Shown: positions 55,586-63,751 of the stretch, piece after piece
How the letters are laid out: each line of letters starts with the position of its first letter
How positions within the stretch are numbered: position 1 is the stretch's first letter
Notes under the pieces: generated by a model
What the model was told of the DNA's origin: nothing
Seen by the model: the letters and a program-made list of their open reading frames with translations, nothing else
Database searches by the model: none
Assembly: GCF_004006015.1 (NCBI RefSeq)
Contig: NZ_CP034766.1
Coordinates: 3,319,001 to 3,383,000 of the forward strand
Reading direction: 5' to 3'
Source of the DNA: Rhodococcus sp. X156
GTDB taxonomy: Bacteria; Actinomycetota; Actinomycetes; Mycobacteriales; Mycobacteriaceae
DNA length: 64,000 bases
Program-made: the position numbers and the translations under genes

Positions 55586-57295
55586 TCACACCGGTGCAGC
55601 GTCCTCATCGGCGTCCCGCCGGCGAAGGTGAGCGAGCACGGCGCGGCGGACCTCGGTCACGGACTGCTCCCGCATGCCGCGGTGCAACAGGCTGTGGTCG
55701 CCCTCCTCACCGATGACCACCCGGGGCCGCAGACCCCGACGGTGCAGCCGGCGCAGCCCCTCGGGACCGCGCTGCTCCACGAACCAGGTGTGGTCGGCCG
55801 GGGTGAGCACCACCGTGACGTCCACTCCAGCCCGGAGCAGCCGCGCCAGGGCCACCTCCGGCACCTGGGTCACCCCGGCCCGGCCGAGCAGCAGCCACAG
55901 CGGGTAGGGCAGGCGGCGGCGCAGCAGCTGCTTGACCTGGTGCCGCCGAGTGGCCGACACCGGTGCGGGGCCCTGCTCGTCCGGCCCGCTCTGCTGCGCG
56001 GCAGCCAGCTCCGCCTCCCGGTAGCGCTCCTGGCTGCGCAGCCCCCAGATGGTGGGGCTGAGCACCACCACGGTGCCGGCGTCACCGGCCGCCGCGGCGT
56101 GCATGGCCATCCATCCACCGGCGCACACCCCGGCCACCACCGTGTCCCGGGCGGCGCTGCGCACCGTGCCTGCCGCCATCCGGGCGTCCTGCACACATAC
56201 CTGGGCGTACATCGGGGCCAGCTCGTCGGCGCGCACCTCGGTGGTGTCCCCGGTCAGCCTGCGGTCGAAGCGGATCACCTCCACGCCCTCAGCGGCCAGC
56301 GACCGGGCGAGGTCCACGTGCATCCGACCCGCCCCGATGCGGTGGTGCGAGCCCAGGCTGTTGAGCACCAGCGAGCGCCGCGGCGGGTGGTCGGTGCTGG
56401 TGACGATGGTGAACAGCTGGTGGGGTCCACGTCGGTGCAGGCTCTCCCGCACCGCGGTGCCGTCCGGCGTCACTGCCACCACCGCCGACGTCTGTGCCTG
56501 GGCCACCACCGGCTGTCGCTGCGCGGGCAGCACGCCGAGCAGCCACCGGGCCACGGCAGCGACGCTGTCGGCGGGGATGCGCACGATGGAGGTGGTGGGC
56601 TCCAGGAAGCCCTCGTGCTCGTGCACCGTGATCCGGGTGGTCTCGGGGCGAGCGGCCAGGGCGGCCAGGGCCTGGTCGTCGGCGGCGCTGGGCCTGCCCG
56701 CCACCAGCACCGGCAGCGGTCGTCCGCCCGCGGGCTCCGGGACGGTGAGCCGCAGCCCGCCCAGCTCGGCCACGGCGCCCGGGGCGAGCAGCGTGAAGGG
56801 CAGCGAGACCATGCCGTCCTCGGCGACGTCGGCCCCGATGGTCAGCCGGTACAGGGTGCGCTGGTGGCGCAGGAAGCTGCGGCCGTTGGTCACCGGGTCC
56901 CACAGCGCCAGCCCGGCCAGCTCCCCGCAGCGCGCCACGGCGGCAGCGGCGAGCAGCGCCCCCACCCGCAGCCCGGCCAGCGCGACGTGGTCCACGCCGG
57001 TGGAGCGCACGTGTGCCACCGCGGTGGCGATGCTGTCCAGCCAGCGCTGCACCGAGTCGTCCGCCGGCTCGCCCGCAGAGTCACCGGTGCCCTGGTAGTC
57101 GAAGCGCAGCACCACCACGCCGGCGGCGCACAGCTGCTGCGCCAGCAGGGCCAGACCGCGGTAGGAGTCAGTGTGCTCCTTGCCCAGGGGCGGGCACAGC
57201 ACCACGGCGCCGCGGGCGGTCGCGTCGTCCGGAACGTGCAGCACGCCCAGCAACGGGGCGGCCTCGGGCCCGAACCAGGTGGGGTGGGCGCTCAT
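55586..57295 (-). CDS. Double alpha/beta hydrolase, exosortase-A-associated hydrolase-like
   Basis: 569 aa with two alpha/beta-hydrolase domains. Domain 1 (about 1-265): LCPPLGKEHTDSYR, RFDYQGTGDS, and GLRVG (108-112), where the usual nucleophile Ser of GxSxG is Arg, as in hydrolase-2 proteins of exosortase/EPS loci. Domain 2 (about 270-569): SLGSHHRIGAGRM, and GVCAGG (389-394) with Cys391 at the nucleophile position, and a late His in DHSLLHRG. It looks like a fusion of hydrolases 1 and 2; no exosortase gene is seen. ATG overlaps the GH2 stop (ATGA). Confidence 0.75.
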   Translation of the reverse strand: MSAHPTWFGPEAAPLLGVLHVPDDATARGAVVLCPPLGKEHTDSYRGLALLAQQLCAAGVVVLRFDYQGTGDSAGEPADDSVQRWLDSIATAVAHVRSTGVDHVALAGLRVGALLAAAAVARCGELAGLALWDPVTNGRSFLRHQRTLYRLTIGADVAEDGMVSLPFTLLAPGAVAELGGLRLTVPEPAGGRPLPVLVAGRPSAADDQALAALAARPETTRITVHEHEGFLEPTTSIVRIPADSVAAVARWLLGVLPAQRQPVVAQAQTSAVVAVTPDGTAVRESLHRRGPHQLFTIVTSTDHPPRRSLVLNSLGSHHRIGAGRMHVDLARSLAAEGVEVIRFDRRLTGDTTEVRADELAPMYAQVCVQDARMAAGTVRSAARDTVVAGVCAGGWMAMHAAAAGDAGTVVVLSPTIWGLRSQERYREAELAAAQQSGPDEQGPAPVSATRRHQVKQLLRRRLPYPLWLLLGRAGVTQVPEVALARLLRAGVDVTVVLTPADHTWFVEQRGPEGLRRLHRRGLRPRVVIGEEGDHSLLHRGMREQSVTEVRRAVLAHLRRRDADEDAAPV

Positions 57296-59769
57296 CGCGG
57301 CAGCACCACGGGGGCAGCGGTGAGCGAGCTGAGTGCTCCCACGGTGCCGGCGGGCAGGGCCGGGGCGTCCGGGCCCGTCGGCCGCAGCGCCACCACCCGC
57401 CGGTCCCCGGCGCCCAGGTGGAACCAGGAGTCCTCGGGCAGGAAGCCGGCCACGTCGACGTGCACGTGCTGGGCGGTGCCCCGGGTGCTGATCTCCAGCG
57501 CCCACCCGCCGTCGCCGTCGCGGGTGGCGGTGGCGGCCAGGCCCACGTCGGTCTGCAGGGGACGGTCGGCGCCACCGAGCAGGCGCACCGCACGGGTGCT
57601 GCCGGTCGCGGTGCGCAGCTGCACCGTGAGCGCGTCGTAGGTCTGCGGGCCGAAGCCGTGGGCGTGGTTGAGGTCCAGGAACGTCCCCACCAGCGCGTCC
57701 ACCCACCAGGTGCCACTGCCGTGGGCGGGCAGCACCACGTCGGTCTCGGCCAGCACCTGGCGCGCCCCGAGCCGCTGGTGCGCGGTCACCACCAGCACGC
57801 CCGGCAGGTCGTGCGGGCGGTCGTTCCAGGCGTCCACCCGCAGCCCGTCCAGGCCCTCGTCGGTGATGCTCACCGCCACCGGGGCGCTGAGCCGCCGCAG
57901 CACGTACCAGGGCGCCTTGGGGGCGCCGGTGGAGTCCAGCAGGCCCCACCCGGCGCCGGGCTCGAGGTCACGCAGGGTGAGCACCAGCGCGCCGGCACAG
58001 CCGGATTCAGCCCGTCGCCAGTGCTCGAAGCAGGCCTGCACCGCCTCGCACACCGCGGCCCGGCCCAGGTCCAGGTAGCGCGCGGGGTCGTGGCGGCGCA
58101 CCTCGGCGGGCTGCACCCCGAACAGGGTGCGCACGTAGTGGTCGCGGACGTCCTCGAAGTCCCAGGAGGCGCCGTGGTCGCGGGGCACTGCCGCCTTCCA
58201 GCGCGGGTGGTGCCCCGCCACCGCGGCCGAGCCGAACTCGCGCTCCACGGCGGCGGCCTCGGGCGGGGTGGCGAAGGCCAGGCACTCGGCGGCGAAGCGC
58301 ACCCCGGCGGTGCGGACGTCGGTGAGCGGGCGCAGGTAGCCGCCCACGCCGAAGTAGTGCGCCACGCCGGTGCCCACGTGGATGGGCAGCGCACCGCCGG
58401 AGGGGCTGGAGCTGACGCACGGCACGCCGGGCAGCAGCCGCCGCGCCACCGCCGGGACCAGCTCGTGCACCGCGGGCACGCAGCGACGGGTGGCGTCCAG
58501 GCCGAGCATGGTGGGCTGCTGCTCGGTCTCGCTGCCGCCGGAGAGCACGGCCAGCGCCGGGTTGCCCTGCAGCGCGGTGCACAGCTGCTCCACCTCGGTG
58601 CGCAGCAGCGCCTCGAAGTGCTCCTCGGCGGGCGGGTCGAGGGTGGCGAGCATGGCGTCCTGCCAGACCAGCAGGCCCAGCTCGGCGCACAGCCGCCAGA
58701 GCTCCGGCTCCTCGTAGGTCATCGTCCCGGTGACGCGCAGCATGTTCAGCCCGGCCTCGCGCACCGCGGTGAGGGCGGCACGCAGCGCGTCGGGGTCGCT
58801 GCTCAGGCCCACCGGGTCCAGCGGCGTCCAGCAGGCGCCGCGGCAGAACACCGCCACGCCGTTGACCGACAGCGCGAAGCCGCCGTCGTCGGTGCCAACC
58901 TGCACGTCGCGGAAGCCCACGGTGCCCCAGTCGAGCTCCCGCTCGCCCAGGTGCAGGTGCACCGGGTAGAGCGGTTGGTCGCCGTGGGTGTGCGGCCACC
59001 ACCGCGCCACCGCCGGCACCTCCACCACCGCGTGCAGCACCGCCTCGTCGCCGACGTGCTCCAGGTCCACCGTGGACTGGTGCGCCCCCACCCGCACGGT
59101 GGCCCTGCGCAGCTGCTCCGCGCCGCGCAGCCGGGCGCGCACCTCGAGCACCCCGGTGTCGCCGCGCACGCCGGTGTGCAGGTCGCGGCTGAGCACCTCG
59201 AGGTCCGGGCGCCGGTGCAGCGTCAGCGGGCGGTGCGGGCCCACCACCGCAGCGGTGCCGGTGAGCAGCGGGGCGCGGCCGAGCAGGCTGGTGCGCCACC
59301 ACCGCAGGTTCTGCTCGTCCACCAGCAGGCTGCGCCAGCGGGCGCGGGGTCGCCGGGAGACGCCCAGCAGCGGGCGCAGCGCGGCGAAGCGCAGGGCCAG
59401 CACGCTTCCCGGCGCCAGCGTGTCCAGCGTGGCGGTGGTGGTGGTGTACATCGACTCCGAGCGCGCCACGCAGCACTCGTCCACCCACACCTCGGCCACG
59501 GTGGCCAGGCCCAGGGCGTGCAGCGTCCACGGGCCCGCACCCACCGCCTCGCCCAGGGTGGTGACGAACCACCAGTCCTGCGCGTCGTAGTCGCGGGCCA
59601 GGGCGGCGTCGCGTCCCTCGGCGGCGCGCACGGCAGCGGCGGCGGTGCCCGGCACGGTGGCGGGGTACCACTGCAGGTCCAGCCCGGCCAGCTCCGCCGG
59701 GCTCAGCACCGCGCCCGGTGCGGTGGCGGCGCAGCGCCAGGGTCGGTCGGCCAGCAGGTCGGTGCTCAC
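57292..59769 (-). CDS. Glycoside hydrolase family 2 protein (beta-mannosidase-like)
   Basis: 825 aa. Jelly-roll and Ig-like domains (about 1-300) precede a TIM barrel with acid/base Glu414 in LSGGSETEQ and nucleophile Glu495 in RFAAECLAF, the GH2 exo-beta-mannosidase/glucosaminidase pattern. No signal peptide is seen, so it is probably cytoplasmic, strange for a polymer-degrading enzyme in an EPS operon. GTG 59769 overlaps the DUF1839 stop (GTGA). Confidence 0.8.
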   Translation of the reverse strand: MSTDLLADRPWRCAATAPGAVLSPAELAGLDLQWYPATVPGTAAAAVRAAEGRDAALARDYDAQDWWFVTTLGEAVGAGPWTLHALGLATVAEVWVDECCVARSESMYTTTTATLDTLAPGSVLALRFAALRPLLGVSRRPRARWRSLLVDEQNLRWWRTSLLGRAPLLTGTAAVVGPHRPLTLHRRPDLEVLSRDLHTGVRGDTGVLEVRARLRGAEQLRRATVRVGAHQSTVDLEHVGDEAVLHAVVEVPAVARWWPHTHGDQPLYPVHLHLGERELDWGTVGFRDVQVGTDDGGFALSVNGVAVFCRGACWTPLDPVGLSSDPDALRAALTAVREAGLNMLRVTGTMTYEEPELWRLCAELGLLVWQDAMLATLDPPAEEHFEALLRTEVEQLCTALQGNPALAVLSGGSETEQQPTMLGLDATRRCVPAVHELVPAVARRLLPGVPCVSSSPSGGALPIHVGTGVAHYFGVGGYLRPLTDVRTAGVRFAAECLAFATPPEAAAVEREFGSAAVAGHHPRWKAAVPRDHGASWDFEDVRDHYVRTLFGVQPAEVRRHDPARYLDLGRAAVCEAVQACFEHWRRAESGCAGALVLTLRDLEPGAGWGLLDSTGAPKAPWYVLRRLSAPVAVSITDEGLDGLRVDAWNDRPHDLPGVLVVTAHQRLGARQVLAETDVVLPAHGSGTWWVDALVGTFLDLNHAHGFGPQTYDALTVQLRTATGSTRAVRLLGGADRPLQTDVGLAATATRDGDGGWALEISTRGTAQHVHVDVAGFLPEDSWFHLGAGDRRVVALRPTGPDAPALPAGTVGALSSLTAAPVVLPR

Positions 59770-60743
59770 ACCTGCTCCGCCAGGGTGGTGGTGGCCGCGG
59801 CCCAGTGCGCGGCCATCGCGTCCAGCTCCGCGTCCACGCTCACCGTCCGTCCCCGCGCGGCGCGGGCCAGCCGGAACTGCACGCTCTTGGCTCCGGTGGC
59901 CACCGCGTGGAAGCTCTCCACGGCCGCCTCCAGGCCCGCGACACCCACCTCGGCGCCGAGGTAGGTGGTGAGGTCGGCGGCCAGCTCGGCCCCCGCCCCG
60001 CACTGGCGCAGGCCGCCGAAGGCCCAGCGGTGGAACAGCTCCAGCCCACCGCCGGTGAGCCACTGCAGGTCGCGACGCACCGAGGTCCCCAGCGCGGCCA
60101 CCGGGTTGCGCTCGGGGCGCCGGGCCAGGTGCTCGCGCACCACCGCCCGCACCTGAACGGGCTCCGGCGGGTGCACCCGGTCCAGGCGCAACTGCTCCAC
60201 GTAGGGCACCAGCACCCGCGGGTCGGTGCCGTCCAGGTGGAACAGGCCGCGGAAGTCCTCGCCGGCCAGCCGGTGGTAGCCGGCGTTGTGGAAGTACTCC
60301 AGCACCTGCCCGGCGGTGTCCACCCGGTTGGCCACCACGGTGGTCTTGCCGTGCTCGGTTCGGTAGGTGGTGCCGACGGTGTCGGGCAGCCACCAGGAGT
60401 CCACCTCCACCGTCAGCAGCCGGCCCTGTCCGAGGGCCTGGACGACGTGCTCGAGCACGCTGCGCCACACGTTGAGCTCGTCGACGTCGATGCCGTAGAG
60501 CCGGCGCAGGTCCTCGGGGGCCGGCTTGAGGAAGGTCCACTGTGCACCGTCGTGGTCGGCGCTGAGCACCGACGCCAGCGCGGGCACCGGGTCGTGGCCC
60601 AGGGCGTGCAGCAGCTCCACCCACAGGTCCACGTAGCAGCTGGTCTCCGACCAGGCGCGCTCCCCGGCGTGCAGCCGGTGGCAGCGGTAGGTGTCGGCGT
60701 CCAGCGGCAGCAGCCGCAGGTCGGGCGCGGTGGCGGGAGACAT
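59766..60743 (-). CDS. DUF1839 family protein
   Basis: 325 aa. RLLPLDADTYRCHRLHAGERAWSETSCY and FLKPAPEDLRRLYGIDVDELNVW are typical of DUF1839, a family regularly found beside amino acid:[carrier protein] ligases. It is predicted soluble with no known catalytic motif; a role in transferring or shaping the carrier-bound amino acid is inference. ATG 60743 begins 5 bp after the ligase stop. Confidence 0.82.
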   Translation of the reverse strand: MSPATAPDLRLLPLDADTYRCHRLHAGERAWSETSCYVDLWVELLHALGHDPVPALASVLSADHDGAQWTFLKPAPEDLRRLYGIDVDELNVWRSVLEHVVQALGQGRLLTVEVDSWWLPDTVGTTYRTEHGKTTVVANRVDTAGQVLEYFHNAGYHRLAGEDFRGLFHLDGTDPRVLVPYVEQLRLDRVHPPEPVQVRAVVREHLARRPERNPVAALGTSVRRDLQWLTGGGLELFHRWAFGGLRQCGAGAELAADLTTYLGAEVGVAGLEAAVESFHAVATGAKSVQFRLARAARGRTVSVDAELDAMAAHWAAATTTLAEQV

Positions 60744-60748
60744 GACGC

Positions 60749-61705
60749 CTACAGCTGCATCCGGGCCCGCACCGGCGCCGGCCAGCCGCGGGGGTCCAGG
60801 CCATGGGTGCGGAACAGGCCCAGGGCGATGCGCTCCATGCCGAAGCCCACGCAGGCGCTGTGCGCGACGTCCCCGGCGGCGGTGCTGATGCCGAAGGTGG
60901 CGCCGAAGTGCTCCCGGTGGCAGTTGCACGACACCACCGCGGTGCCCGCGTCCAGGTCGCCGTACAGGCGCACCACCAGCTCGGTCTTGAGGTTCTCCTC
61001 GCGCTGGTTGGCCGAGAGCATGCGCCCGGCCCGGCCGAAGAACGGGTCGTTGGCCACCACTGCCTCGGCGGCCAGGCCCAGGTCGGCCAGCACCTGCAGG
61101 CCGCGGCCGATCCACTGCTCGCGGTGGGCCGCCGCCTGCTCGGCGGTGCCGACGGTGACGAACTCGTGCATCCGGAAGGCCTGCATGCGGGCGGGGTCCA
61201 CGGCGGGCTCGTGCCGGAAGCAGTAGCCGTGCACGTCCAGCAGCCGGCCCTCCGGCGGCAGCGTGCCGGCGAGCATGGCGTAGGCGGGGTGGCAGGCGGC
61301 GGAGACCAGCATGGTGTCGGCCGGGGTGAGCCAGCCGTCCCAGGACTGCCCGTCCGCGCGCGCAGCCAGCAGCGCCGCGTGCGCGCGGTTGTCCCCGGCA
61401 AAGGTGTTGACCGCGCCGGTCAGGTGCGGGAAGGAGGCGATGTAGTCGGTGCGCTCGAAGCTGTCGCGGGGGAACACCGGCGGGAAGCGGTAGCGGTCCG
61501 CGGCGGCACCGGGACCGGCGGCGCGGACCACCACGTCGATGCCCTCCACCACGTCCTCGAACACGCCGGAGCGCCCGTAGAGGCCGGGGACGGAGGTGGG
61601 CACCAGCAGCCCGGCACCCACCAGCTCGGTGCGGAAGTCGCCGTGCGCCGCCGCCAGCGCGGAGACGTCGACGACGGTGGTGCTCGGGTCAGGATCCAGG
61701 GTCAT
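60749..61705 (-). CDS. Amino acid:[carrier protein] ligase (class II aaRS-like)
   Basis: 318 aa, similar to atypical seryl-tRNA-synthetase-like enzymes that activate small amino acids (Gly, Ala) and load them on the phosphopantetheine of a small carrier protein instead of tRNA. Motif 2 CFRHEP (162-167), DPARMQAFRMHEF, and motif 3 GFGMERIALGLF are visible. The zinc ligands of that family fit Cys138 (AACHP), Glu181 and Cys262 (NCHREHFG). No tRNA-binding domain. ATG 61705 overlaps the upstream stop by 4 bp. Confidence 0.9.
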   Translation of the reverse strand: MTLDPDPSTTVVDVSALAAAHGDFRTELVGAGLLVPTSVPGLYGRSGVFEDVVEGIDVVVRAAGPGAAADRYRFPPVFPRDSFERTDYIASFPHLTGAVNTFAGDNRAHAALLAARADGQSWDGWLTPADTMLVSAACHPAYAMLAGTLPPEGRLLDVHGYCFRHEPAVDPARMQAFRMHEFVTVGTAEQAAAHREQWIGRGLQVLADLGLAAEAVVANDPFFGRAGRMLSANQREENLKTELVVRLYGDLDAGTAVVSCNCHREHFGATFGISTAAGDVAHSACVGFGMERIALGLFRTHGLDPRGWPAPVRARMQL

Positions 61706-62850
61706 GACGTACCTCGGTGCACCAGCACCAGCTGGGCGTTGTTGGCGATGATGCGGTCGTTGTTCACCATCAGCGCGGCGCCGTGCGCGTCGCGCAGGTG
61801 CCGGCCCAGGCGGAACTCGTTGTCCTCCCGGTAGGCGGAGATGCCGCAGATCAGCATGGCCTGGCCCACCGCGTCGACCACCAGCCCGGAGGCGGTGACC
61901 TTGAGGTTGTTCATGGCCACGGCGAAGCCGATGCTGGTGAGCACGTCCGAGCCCAGCGGCGCGTCGTCGAAGCGCTGCGCGGCGCCGGTCACCAGGTCGC
62001 GCAGCTGCTGCACCAGCGCGGTGAGCTCCACCAGGCGGACGGCGCCAGGGGGCACGGTGCCCGGCGTGCGCCGCGCGGCCTGCTGGACGTAGCGGCGGGC
62101 CCGGGCGGTGGCGGCCACCGCGATGCCCAGCCACACGTGGCCCCACAGCACGTGCGAGACCGGCAGCATGGTCTGCGCCGACACCTCGGCGTAGGGCTCG
62201 GGCAGCACCAGCTCGGCCGGCACGTCGGCGTGCAGCAGGAAGCCGGGGCTGCAGGTGCCGCGGAAGCCCAGCGTGTCCCAGGTGCCGGTGGGCTCCAGGC
62301 GCAGGTCGGCCCGGGGGCACACCACCAGCACCTGGTCGCTGGGCGGGCTGTCGCTGCTGCGCCGGGCGGTGGCCAGCACCACGTCGGCGTGCTCGCCGTA
62401 GGAGATCACCGGCGCGTTCTTGGTCAGCACCACCCGGCCGGCACGGCCGTCGGCGACGTGGCAGCTGCTGGAGCGGACGTCGCCGCCGATGCCGATCTCG
62501 GTGGTGGCCGAGGCCAGCAGCAGCTGCTCGCGCACCACCTGCTGCAGCAGCTGGCGGGCCGCCTCGGTGCCGCCGTGGCGCACCAGGCACAGCACCTGGA
62601 TCTGGTGCATCGCGAAGATCATCGCGGTGGAGGCGCAGTGCTCCCCCAGGGCCTGCACCACGGCACCGACCTCGCCCAGCGAGCAGCCGTCCCCACCCAG
62701 CTCCACCGGCACCGCGCAGGACATCAGCCGAGCCTCGCGCAGCGCCGTGACCGCCTCCTGGGGGAAGCGGGCGTCGCGGTCCACCTCCTCCGCGTGCTCG
62801 CGCACCACGGTGGCGGCGATGGACCTGGCGGCGTCGGTGGGAGTGCCCAT
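61702..62850 (-). CDS. Acyl-CoA-dehydrogenase-like flavoprotein lacking the usual catalytic Glu
   Basis: 382 aa FAD enzyme of the acyl-CoA dehydrogenase fold. TEIGIGGDVRSS and WDTLGFRGTCSPGF are flavin/substrate elements. The region equivalent to IYEGT is MVNNDRI (361-367), with Asn where the base Glu would lie. Its position between the carrier protein and the amino acid ligase suggests an aminoacyl-S-carrier substrate, as prolyl-carrier dehydrogenases do; inference. ATG 62850 starts one base after the ACP stop. Confidence 0.82.
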   Translation of the reverse strand: MGTPTDAARSIAATVVREHAEEVDRDARFPQEAVTALREARLMSCAVPVELGGDGCSLGEVGAVVQALGEHCASTAMIFAMHQIQVLCLVRHGGTEAARQLLQQVVREQLLLASATTEIGIGGDVRSSSCHVADGRAGRVVLTKNAPVISYGEHADVVLATARRSSDSPPSDQVLVVCPRADLRLEPTGTWDTLGFRGTCSPGFLLHADVPAELVLPEPYAEVSAQTMLPVSHVLWGHVWLGIAVAATARARRYVQQAARRTPGTVPPGAVRLVELTALVQQLRDLVTGAAQRFDDAPLGSDVLTSIGFAVAMNNLKVTASGLVVDAVGQAMLICGISAYREDNEFRLGRHLRDAHGAALMVNNDRIIANNAQLVLVHRGTS

Positions 62851-62851
62851 C

Positions 62852-63118
62852 TCAGGCAGCCCCGCGGACTTCCTGCACGGCGCTGCGGATGGCCCCGACG
62901 CTGGCGAAGGTGGACTTGCGCAGCAACCGGTCCGGCAGCTCGATGTCGAAGGCGTCCTCGAGCGCGAGCATCACGTTGACGCTGGCGTGCGAGGTGAGCC
63001 CCAGCGCGTAGAGGTCGGCGTCGGGATCCACGCCCGCGCTGGAGATCGGCACCTTGCCGTGCTCGCGCAGCACGTCCACGATGATCTGCTCGTCCGCGAT
63101 CTGCTCGTCCGCCGTCAC
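62852..63118 (-). CDS. Acyl carrier protein dedicated to amino acid loading
   Basis: 88 aa four-helix carrier protein. ALGLTSHASVNVMLALEDAFDI contains Ser43 as the probable 4'-phosphopantetheine site; LTSH instead of DSL is seen with amino acid:[carrier protein] ligases. The N-terminus has ADEQIADEQI, a 15-bp tandem duplication. GTG 63118 overlaps the acpS stop (GTGA). Confidence 0.88.
   Translation of the reverse strand: MTADEQIADEQIIVDVLREHGKVPISSAGVDPDADLYALGLTSHASVNVMLALEDAFDIELPDRLLRKSTFASVGAIRSAVQEVRGAA
63083..63112. repeat. 15-bp tandem duplication at the ACP N-terminus
   Basis: Two exact copies of GATCTGCTCGTCCGC (plus strand), coding ADEQI twice. Extends the N-terminus by five residues. 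Confidence 0.9.
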
Positions 63119-63576
63119 AGCTGGTCCTCCGCCTTGCGCTCGTGCTGGTCGTCCTGCTGGACCACCAGTGCCGTCCCTGCTTCCTTCGGCACGGGTGCGT
63201 CCCGTCCTGAGCGAACCGGCACGTGCACCACGGCCATCGCGTGCTCGCTGGTGTGCGACAGCGACACCTCGAACTCGCCCAGGCCCTGGGCGCGCGCCAG
63301 TGCCGCCGCCGGTCCGCTCAGGCGCACCCCGCACCAGCCGCCGGGATCGCTGACGATCTCGATGCTGGGCCAGGGCAGCGCGGCGTCGGCCGTGCGCAAC
63401 GTCTTGGCCACCGCCTCCTTGGCTGCGAAGCGGGCGGCCAGGCGCTCGGGGCGCTCGCCCGAGGCCGCCAGCTCACCGGCGGTGTAGACCCGGTCCAGGT
63501 AGCGCCTGCCGAAGGTGGCGACGCTGTCGGCGACCTCGCCGACCGACTGCAGGTCGCACCCCACTCGACACTGCAC
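63115..63576 (-). CDS. Holo-[acyl-carrier-protein] synthase-like phosphopantetheinyl transferase
   Basis: 153 aa AcpS-type enzyme that would activate the adjacent ACP. VGCDLQSV (Asp8 metal ligand), RFAAKEAVAKTL (Glu54, Lys57) and VSLSHTSEHAMAVV match the family. An additional 30-residue polar tail follows. GTG 63576. First gene of the minus arm, promoter just upstream. Its own presence argues for a dedicated carrier system. Confidence 0.9.
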   Translation of the reverse strand: MQCRVGCDLQSVGEVADSVATFGRRYLDRVYTAGELAASGERPERLAARFAAKEAVAKTLRTADAALPWPSIEIVSDPGGWCGVRLSGPAAALARAQGLGEFEVSLSHTSEHAMAVVHVPVRSGRDAPVPKEAGTALVVQQDDQHERKAEDQL

Positions 63577-63620
63577 CTCAGCCCGCCCCCGATGTCCGAA
63601 ACCACCCCTGCCCCGCCCTG

Positions 63621-63650
63621 ACTATAGGGTTGAGATCGGTGAATTGTCGC
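63621..63650 (-). promoter_or_regulatory. Candidate promoter of the minus arm
   Basis: Minus strand -35 GCGACA (63645-63650), 18-bp spacer, -10 TATAGT (63621-63626), 45 bp before the acpS start. The -35 overlaps one arm of TGTCGCG/CGCGACA. Confidence 0.6.
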
Positions 63651-63679
63651 GGGGCGCACCGCGCTTCACTTTCGCGACA
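63645..63679. promoter_or_regulatory. Inverted repeat TGTCGCG-N21-CGCGACA in the divergent spacer
   Basis: Perfect 7-bp arms 21 bp apart in the only intergenic region that serves the minus arm and the divergent truncated gene. The left arm overlaps the -35 of the minus promoter. May be an operator; speculative. Confidence 0.45.
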
Positions 63680-63751
63680 CCCGGCCGATTACTGAGGGTA
63701 AAGCCGCGACGACGCTGGACCCAGCAGCTGTCCCAAGCACAGGAGACTCCG

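Noticed and set aside
57013-59964. 983-codon plus-strand frame opposite the GH2 gene
   Set aside because: Shadow frame, no recognisable domain or start signal.
57292-61401. Single open frame of 1369 codons on the minus strand
   Set aside because: Only the last 825 codons (from GTG 59769) code GH2; the remainder lies over DUF1839 and the ligase in another frame, and both have clear family motifs. No true fusion.
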